Below, in pieces: positions 58,356 through 64,000 of a stretch of DNA of 64,000 nucleotides. The translations under genes were made by a program, and so were the position numbers. The stretch's first letter is position 1, and each line of letters begins with the position of its first letter. Under the pieces are notes generated by a model. The model was not told where the DNA came from. It worked only from the letters and a program-made list of their open reading frames with translations, and ran no database searches. The stretch comes from Petrosia ficiformis (lineage: Eukaryota; Porifera; Demospongiae; Haplosclerida; Petrosiidae): the NCBI GenBank assembly GCA_947044365.1, contig OX345636.1:52858746-52922745 (forward strand). Direction: 5' to 3'.

Positions 58356-61226
58356 ATGGCGTCTGTGAGTTCATTTGAGGAATCATTACATCTGATATGA
58401 TTCTATTTATACAGGGAGCACAGCCAACTGATAAAAAGAGGAGAGAAACTTTACTGAGTGCCGAACTTGGAAAGTATATAAATAAGAATGTTAGAGTGAA
58501 GTTCCAAGGTGGCAGAGAAGGTTAGCAAGTAAATTAAGTTAGTTTCTTCTGCATGTAACTTTCACTACTATAAAACCAGAATCCATCTACTATTTATAGT
58601 AGCGAAACAGCATTCAATCCTTTAAAAGTTTACTGTCTGTAAACAAAATGTCTGAGCAACTAACAACATTGGGAATTGTTCGAGCTACCAAAATATATTA
58701 AATCTATCTATGTTGTCACTTACATGTAACGTCTTTAAAAAAATCCTGCAAAGAACAAATGGAACACTATTTATGATAGATTTAATTTATTTATTATTCC
58801 TGATTCTTGTATCTGTCTGATACTAATATTCACTTTTTTTAGTTTGTGGAATTCTGAAAGGATATGATCAACTTTTGAATTTGGTATTAGATGGAACACT
58901 TGAATATCTTCAAGGTATGTGCCCATGAGAGAGTAGTTATAATCCAGCCCAGAGTTTTTGATAAACTCATATATGTGGTGCATAATTGGCCCAAAGAGCT
59001 TATTTGACACTGCACAGTTCGGGCCAGATGGTGTAGTTAATTATGATTATAATTATTGTCACTAACCGTAATAACTCAATGTTAATTCACTTAATTGGCT
59101 CAAGATGTATTTCCAAAGGCACATGCACTAAAGGTCATTCACATTCACCATGACCTCAGAAAAATGTTCATAACTTTAGTTTGGAATGACTTAACAATCT
59201 TTTCGCCTGCGCCATTTTCATATAATATATATAGTCCTCCTTCCGGTTCTTTTTTGTGTATGTCAAATTTCAATCCATTACTTAATTATTGAGTTACAGT
59301 ATAATCCTTCTGACATGATTAAACTATACATTGTACTACATATAAAGTCATCACATCCTAATTTTGAGGACATCATGAATGTGAACAGAGTATAACCATT
59401 ATTGAGCCAATTTGGCCCATGCTTCAAAACTTATCAAAACCTCAACTCCAGCCATGCAGTGTACAAATCTGATTGGTGATCGTTGGTCAATAGTAGGATG
59501 CATTTCCCACTTTAACATGTGTATTATAATAGTCTGTTTAAACTATTATTTTCAATTTCAATAATTATAATTAATTATGATGAAGTTATAAGGTTTAAAT
59601 GAATGATACTAACACAGGCCTAACAGTGGAATTGTAGATGGTATAGACAGCTATAATTCTGTTATACTACACACACTGTGATAGAAGAATGGAGAAGGAC
59701 CTTTATCTCCAATAATTGCATTTGGTTAACCTAGAGTTTATGATGTATAGTGCGTTCAGAATCAGGTAATGCTCCCACAGGAAAACTTCAGATTTGCATT
59801 TACATCCATCCTCTAAGATTGATTCTCATTTTCATCAGTCTTGGCTTCCAAATTCCTATATAATATTTTAAAGGGGGGGAGAGGGGGCAGTATAAGCACC
59901 AGCAATCAATTTACAAGGATGAAGAACTGTTTAGTGACGATTTCTTAAAATGTAGATGTGAATGCTGCAAGTCTTGTCATATTTAATTGGGTGTAGCTAA
60001 AATGAGATCCCTAGCAATAGGCAAATTCATTGTGAAATTACAGACTGTTTTTAAACAGGCAACTGTATATTCTTATTATATTATCACTAACAACATTAAC
60101 TGTTTTTTAATTGGCTTAAGATGTATTCCCAATACCACACACACCAACCATAGTTCAACCAATTTGGCCAATGCTTCTAAACATATCAAAAACTATAAGC
60201 TATACCACCAGCTAGTACAGAAATTAATGTAAAGTGCACACACGATCTACCCCATTACTAATTACCTTCATTCTGTGTAGGTATGTATTTTAGTTGTTAT
60301 GGCATCAGTATAGTATTTATATTGCCCTTGTAACGTACGTCACAATCAAAAATTAAGCAAAGCTACACGGAAGCAGAGGTGTGGAAACATTGAGCCAACT
60401 ACCATGACCTATTTTCATCACTCTTGTCCTGCTTCCCATATACTTTGTATACAATTTAGTTTCAATTTACCGGACATTCACTAGATTTATCGGACAATGT
60501 CCTGCATGACTGGATGTTTCCACACCACTGCACGGAAGTAACCATAGCGACAAGGTAAAACCAGTATAGTATCTATATATAATTGCCCTTGTAACATATG
60601 TCATGGTAAAATGTTAAGCAAATTAATCTACACAAAGTAACCATAGCGACAAGGTAAAACCAGTATAGTATCTATATATAATTGCCCTTGTAATGTACGT
60701 GATAGTAAAATGTTAAGCAAATTAATCTACACAAAGTAACCGTAGCAACAAGGTAAAACTGTGCCAACAATTTTACAAATGGAGAAGTCGAAAAGGAAGG
60801 AAGAGAAGTGTTACAGAACTTTGAATACATCACTATTATCATAGAAACCCACTGAATTCAGTCATGCAACCACAGAAATAAAATAATGAATAAAGAGGCT
60901 AGAACAATAGCAATTTTAGTCTGGTGCAGTTCACAGAATTTGTGTGGTGTTTGCTAGTGTTAATAAATTTTTTAAATAATTATTAAAACATGGTTCATAT
61001 AGTATTAAACTCATTGTAGCTGACATTATATGATTACAATGATTATTATTAATTCATTGGTTGTTTGTTTTCAGATCCTAAAGACCCTTTTAAACTGACT
61101 GATGAGACAAGGTCCCTTGGTCTAGTGGTATGTCGTGGTACTGCTGTAGTATTAGTATGTCCAGCTGATGCAATGGAAGCCATTTCAAATCCATTCTTAC
61201 AACAGGAACAGGAAGCAACTAGTTAA
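58356..61226 (+). CDS. LSM7: LSM7, U6 snRNA-associated Sm-like protein
   Basis: Four exons: 58356-58364, 58415-58520, 58843-58914 and 61075-61226 (TAA), 112 residues. The start ATG gives MASGAQPTDKKRRETLLSAE. Sm motif 1 is INKNVRVKFQGGRE, CGILKGYDQLLNLVLDG; Sm motif 2 is RSLGLVVCRGTAVVLVCP, followed by DAMEAISNPFLQQEQ, all in line with human LSM7 (103 residues). LSM7 is one of seven subunits of the LSM1-7 ring (cytoplasmic mRNA decapping) and the LSM2-8 ring (nuclear U6 snRNA). An AATAAA is at 61232-61237, just after the stop. Intron 3 (2.2 kb) contains MITEs, one nested in another, and a hAT MITE with a perfect target duplication. The exon-1 start at 58356 is preferred over ATG 58312, which runs into a stop. 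Confidence 0.95.
58952..59450 (+). mobile_element. CAGWGTTTTTGATAAG MITE split by a second MITE
   Basis: The first copy begins CAGAGTTTTTGATAAACTCA at about 58952 and breaks off near 59128 (GGCACATGCACTAA). It resumes at about 59392 with ACCATTATTGAGCCAATTTG to CAAAACTTATCAAAACCTCA. The insert, about 59130-59390, begins GGTCATTCACATTCACCATG and ends GACATCATGAATGTGAACAG, so its ends are inverted; the same family is seen at 44870-45000, 56340-56450 and 63355-63445. Confidence 0.7.
60075..60195 (+). mobile_element. MITE, CAGWGTTTTTGATAAG family, 3' part
   Basis: TATCACTAACAACATTAACT to AACATATCAAAAACT; then a block shared with the sequence after 57843 (CACCAGCTAGTACAGAAATT), which shows that 57690-57915 and 60080-60265 are duplicates of one larger segment. 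Confidence 0.65.
60374..60530. mobile_element. hAT-type MITE with perfect 8-bp target duplication
   Basis: Left end CAGAGGTGTGGAAACATTGA, right end TGTTTCCACACCACTG. The 8 bases on each side, 60366-60373 and 60531-60538, are both CACGGAAG. Related copies are at 13280-13402 and, as a fragment, about 11730-11790. LSM7 intron 3. Confidence 0.9.
60535..60760 (+). repeat. Two to three copies of a 115-bp direct repeat
   Basis: AAGTAACCATAGCGACAAGG, followed by TAAAACCAGTATAGTATCTA and TATAATTGCCCTTGTAA, occurs from about 60536 and again from about 60636, with a third start near 60736. A related ATAGTATTTATATTGCCCTT is at 60310. LSM7 intron 3. Confidence 0.8.
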
Positions 61227-61465
61227 TTAATAATAAATCTTTAATTATTATTATTATAAATAACAGAAACAGGAAGTGATTTGTTAATTAATAATAATTA
61301 ATAACCAATTATAATTACAACACAAACAGGAAGTGACTTATTATTTAATTAAATAACATTATATGGCATTGCACAAACAGGAAGTGATTAGTTAATTAAT
61401 AATAATTATTTCAAAGGCATTCTAATTATAATACAAAAAGGAAGTGACTTGTTAATTAAATTATT
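61205..61465 (+). repeat. Degenerate tandem repeat seeded by the LSM7 stop region
   Basis: The end of the LSM7 coding sequence, AACAGGAAGCAACTAGTTAA, is followed by about four diverged copies (ACAGGAAGTGATTTGTTAAT, ACAGGAAGTGACTTATTATT, ACAGGAAGTGATTAGTTAAT, AAAGGAAGTGACTTGTTAAT) spaced 55-65 bp apart with AT-rich linkers. Confidence 0.8.
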
Positions 61466-62393
61466 ATACACAATAATAATTATAATAATTGGTACACAGG
61501 TATTGGAATGTAGTCAAATGTCACCAGGCCCTTTGCAAAAGGAGGGTCCAGGGAACATTTCATTTGTATGTTAGGATTTAACTCACATTGTGGGAATATC
61601 CTCTGTCTTCCGTTTTTTTTTTATCAGCTTCAGGTCAAACTGGCTAATATTTATTATAAAGCTCAATAATAACCAAGTTAATTCCACATTCATTACTCAC
61701 AGATCACATTCCAGATTGATCACACAGCTTTCCTGTGATCTGATTGGGCTACAACTATTGTTGGACCAGTACATGTACAAATCATGATATCACAAGGGTC
61801 TGGTTGCATCACACTATATAGCAGAAGTGCCTGATATGAAAACACGTGTAATCTCATTGGCCTTTGTGCATAAGTTTAAAATTTCTTTTCATAATAATTA
61901 TATTCTTTATTCAATCACGTTAGAGACAATTATGTACATGACATGTATATGTAATATGCACACTTACATAGGTGTGTGTATGTAATAGGTATTTGTATGT
62001 AATATGTACATGTATATGTATGTATACTTAGGTGTGTGTACATGTGTATGTAAAATGTACATGTACATAGGTGTGTGTACATGTATATATGTATAATGCA
62101 TAATGTAGATCTATAGGTATGTGTATGTAATATGTACATGTAAATAGGTGTATGTGTATGTAATATGTACATGTACACAGGTGTATGTACATGTACATAG
62201 GTGTGTAATGCATAATGTACATAGGTATGTGTGTGTACATGTACATAGGTGTGTGTGTGTACATGTACACGTACATAGGTGTGGTGTTTGACAGTTGATA
62301 ATAGTGATAAATGTTGAAGAGATGCAGTAATAATAATAACTATAACATAATAATAATTACTAATGGTATGTGTCTAACTGTCTATGATAATGT
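61466..62393. other. Intergenic between LSM7 and dUTPase 3' ends
   Basis: The two genes converge here. 61930-62280 is a repeat of GTACATGTACATAGGTGTGT words. No gene or RNA is recognised; open frames in this part are repeat-derived. Confidence 0.6.
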
Positions 62394-63243
62394 TCAGTTA
62401 TGTCCTGTTGAACCAAATCCTCCACTACCTCGATCTGTTGAATCAAGATCCTACAAGGGAATATTCAAAAGCCTCAGTCACAGTCAAAACAAAAGAATTT
62501 AAAATTGAAAATAGGAATCTACTTTCCTTTATAATCTATTTTCCTTTGCTGGTATCTTCATTCAAAGGTGATCAAAAAGCAATCCTGCAATACTCTAAAT
62601 CCCCAGGTGATACCCCCTCCCTATATAACACCCCACTCACCAACCATCCTCTCTCTTCTCTTACCTCTACTTCCTTCACTTCTGGTGTTAGTATTCTCTC
62701 CAGTATTAACTGAGCAATACTCTAAATCCCCAGGTAATACCCCTCCCTATATAACACCCCACTAACCAACCATCCTCTCTCTTCTCTTACCTCTACTTCC
62801 TTCACTTCTGGTGTTGGTATTCTCTCGAGTATTAACTGAGCAATACTCTAAATCCCCAGGTGATACCCCCTCCATATATAACACCCCCACTCACCAACCA
62901 TCCTCTCTTTTCTCTTACCTCTACTTCCTTCACTTCTGGTGTTAGTATTCTCTCCAGTATTAACTGAGCAATACTCTAAATCCCCAGGTAATACCCCCTC
63001 CCTATATAACACCCCACTAACCAACCATCCTCTCTCTTCTCTTACCTCTACTTCCTTCACTTCTGGTGTTAGTATTCTCTCCAGTATTAACTGAGCAATA
63101 CTCTAAATCCCCAGGTAATACCCCGTCCCTATATAACACCCCACTAACCAACCATCCTCTCTCTTCTCTTACCTCTACTTCCTTCACTTCTGGTGTTAGT
63201 ATTCTCTCCAGTATTAACTGAGCAATACGATCACCTTCAGATA
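62394..63243 (-). CDS. DUT: dUTPase, last two exons (5' part outside window)
   Basis: Minus-strand exon 63243-63173 encodes (V)[19 protein letters not shown] and KEVE; it ends GAG|GTAAGA. The last exon, 62450-62394, reads [18 protein letters not shown] and stops. Both phases are 0 at the junction. These are conserved motif 4 (GDRIAQLI) and motif 5 ([10 protein letters not shown], the flexible C-terminal arm that closes over the nucleotide) of trimeric dUTPase, which turns dUTP into dUMP and pyrophosphate and keeps uracil out of DNA. The line matches the human enzyme closely. The intron between them contains extra copies of the upstream exon (see repeat 62587-63222). Exons with motifs 1-3 must lie beyond 64000 or in the unassigned 63244-64000. 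Confidence 0.93.
62587..63222 (-). repeat. 127-bp exon-plus-intron tandem array in the dUTPase gene
   Basis: GCAATACTCTAAATCCCCAG starts at 62587, 62714, 62840, 62968 and 63095, a period of 126-128 bases, and the true exon supplies the last GCAATAC at 63222. Each unit holds, on the minus strand, a copy of the dUTPase exon from [17 protein letters not shown] to its GTAAGA donor, plus about 70 bases of intron. Confidence 0.95.
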
Positions 63244-64000
63244 CTAATATAAATAATATAAATACATGTCCATAATGATTATATAATCGGCTCTGAGATT
63301 TCATTTGCAACTAAAGCAATCTCTTTAATAAATAATTTTTAATGAACGTACAATGTAAAATTGTAAATACAGCCATGCTTGTGACATTAAACTACATTTA
63401 TACATTGTAGTACATGTACATATAATGTCATCTGTGAATGTGAATAGAGAGTTTTTGATAAGTTTTAAAGCATGGGCCAGCCAAATTGGCTCAAGAATGG
63501 TTAGTGTGTGTGCCATTGGGAATACATTTTGAGCCAGTTAACAGCTCGAGAGTTAATGCTGTTAGTGACAATATAATCATAATAATTAACTGCGCCATCT
63601 GGCCCAAAGAGAGAACTATGCCAAATAAGAAGCTCTTATAGCCAATGGTGCACCATATGAGCTTATCGAAAACACTAATGTGAACAGACTTTCACAGTTG
63701 AAAATTTCACACTTCATGCAGTTTCCTCACGCATTTAGAGCCAATACTGATATTATAATTATACAATTTGAAGCATTGCTTCATCAGTGATAGTCATTAA
63801 ACAAAATAAGATTTGTTTTCATGTATTCATTTGTTAACATGAGTACTCTCAAGATTAGGAATTAAACAGTAATTGTGAGTGTCAAATTTGAAACCAAAAG
63901 GTTTTAAAAATAAAGTGCGTTAATGTTTATTCTTGTATAAATCTGCTACTACAGTATATGTCATTCAAATTAGTATAATGTACATAGAATGCACACAGGA
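63244..64000. other. dUTPase upstream intron; MITEs, no exon seen
   Basis: 63355-63445 is a fragment of the GGTCATTCACATTC family. 63448-63675 is a reverse-oriented CAGWGTTTTTGATAAG MITE. I see no upstream dUTPase exon in the remainder. Confidence 0.55.
63448..63675 (-). mobile_element. MITE, CAGWGTTTTTGATAAG family, reverse copy
   Basis: GAGAGTTTTTGATAAGTTTT at the left and GAGCTTATCGAAAACACTAA at the right; internal words GCCATTGGGAATACAT, GAGTTAATGCTGTTAGTGAC and GCGCCATCTGGCCCAA as in other copies. Confidence 0.75.

Noticed and set aside
1..64000. tRNA, rRNA and snRNA genes
   Set aside because: I found no cloverleaf with A and B boxes and no rRNA or spliceosomal RNA core; a covariance-model scan would be decisive.

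Overview
This is a eukaryotic, AT-rich window with short-intron and long-intron genes, many small DNA transposons and very frequent copies of the palindromic word ACATGT/TACATGTA. Gene content (LSM7, dUTPase, a CDC42 small effector, TRAF/MATH, SH2 and tyrosine-kinase-like proteins) is animal. The repeat style and the gene mix resemble a sponge (demosponge such as Amphimedon), but that species-level guess is an inference from general knowledge, not a match I could run. All gene models were built by hand from reading frames, splice sites and intron phase.

Layout. 295-4071 (+): 3' end of a coiled-coil gene. 4729-8133 (+): a death-fold-like N-terminus followed by two MATH/TRAF domains, one exon each. 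9121-18846 (+): a complete four-exon CDC42SE/SPEC-type CRIB protein with two huge repeat-filled introns. 20041-30378 and 32674-38444 (+): two tandem paralogous genes whose exons, joined in phase, encode a USP4/USP15-type DUSP plus ubiquitin-like module, a 14-residue-repeat coiled coil and a tyrosine-kinase-like kinase domain. 39065-41345 (-): decayed transposon genes, including a Ty3/gypsy integrase fragment. 43140-44789 (-): a broken POT/PTR-type transporter. 46028-56810 (-): a seven-exon (5' incomplete) gene for a divergent SH2 domain, a PPxY motif and a C-terminal membrane segment. 58356-61226 (+): complete LSM7. 62394-63243 (-): last two exons of dUTPase, separated by an intron in which the exon itself has been copied five times.

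The most striking system is the tandem pair of DUSP-UBL-coiled-coil-kinase genes. The N-terminal half is the substrate/partner-binding module of the USP15 family of deubiquitinases, but the protease is absent and a kinase takes its place. Together with the death-fold/MATH gene and the SH2-membrane gene it gives the window a signalling flavour, although nothing in the sequence proves that these genes act in one pathway.

Between and inside genes lie hAT-, piggyBac- and pogo-type remnants, several MITE families (some with intact target-site duplications), fold-back palindromes, and minisatellites, most of them inside introns.
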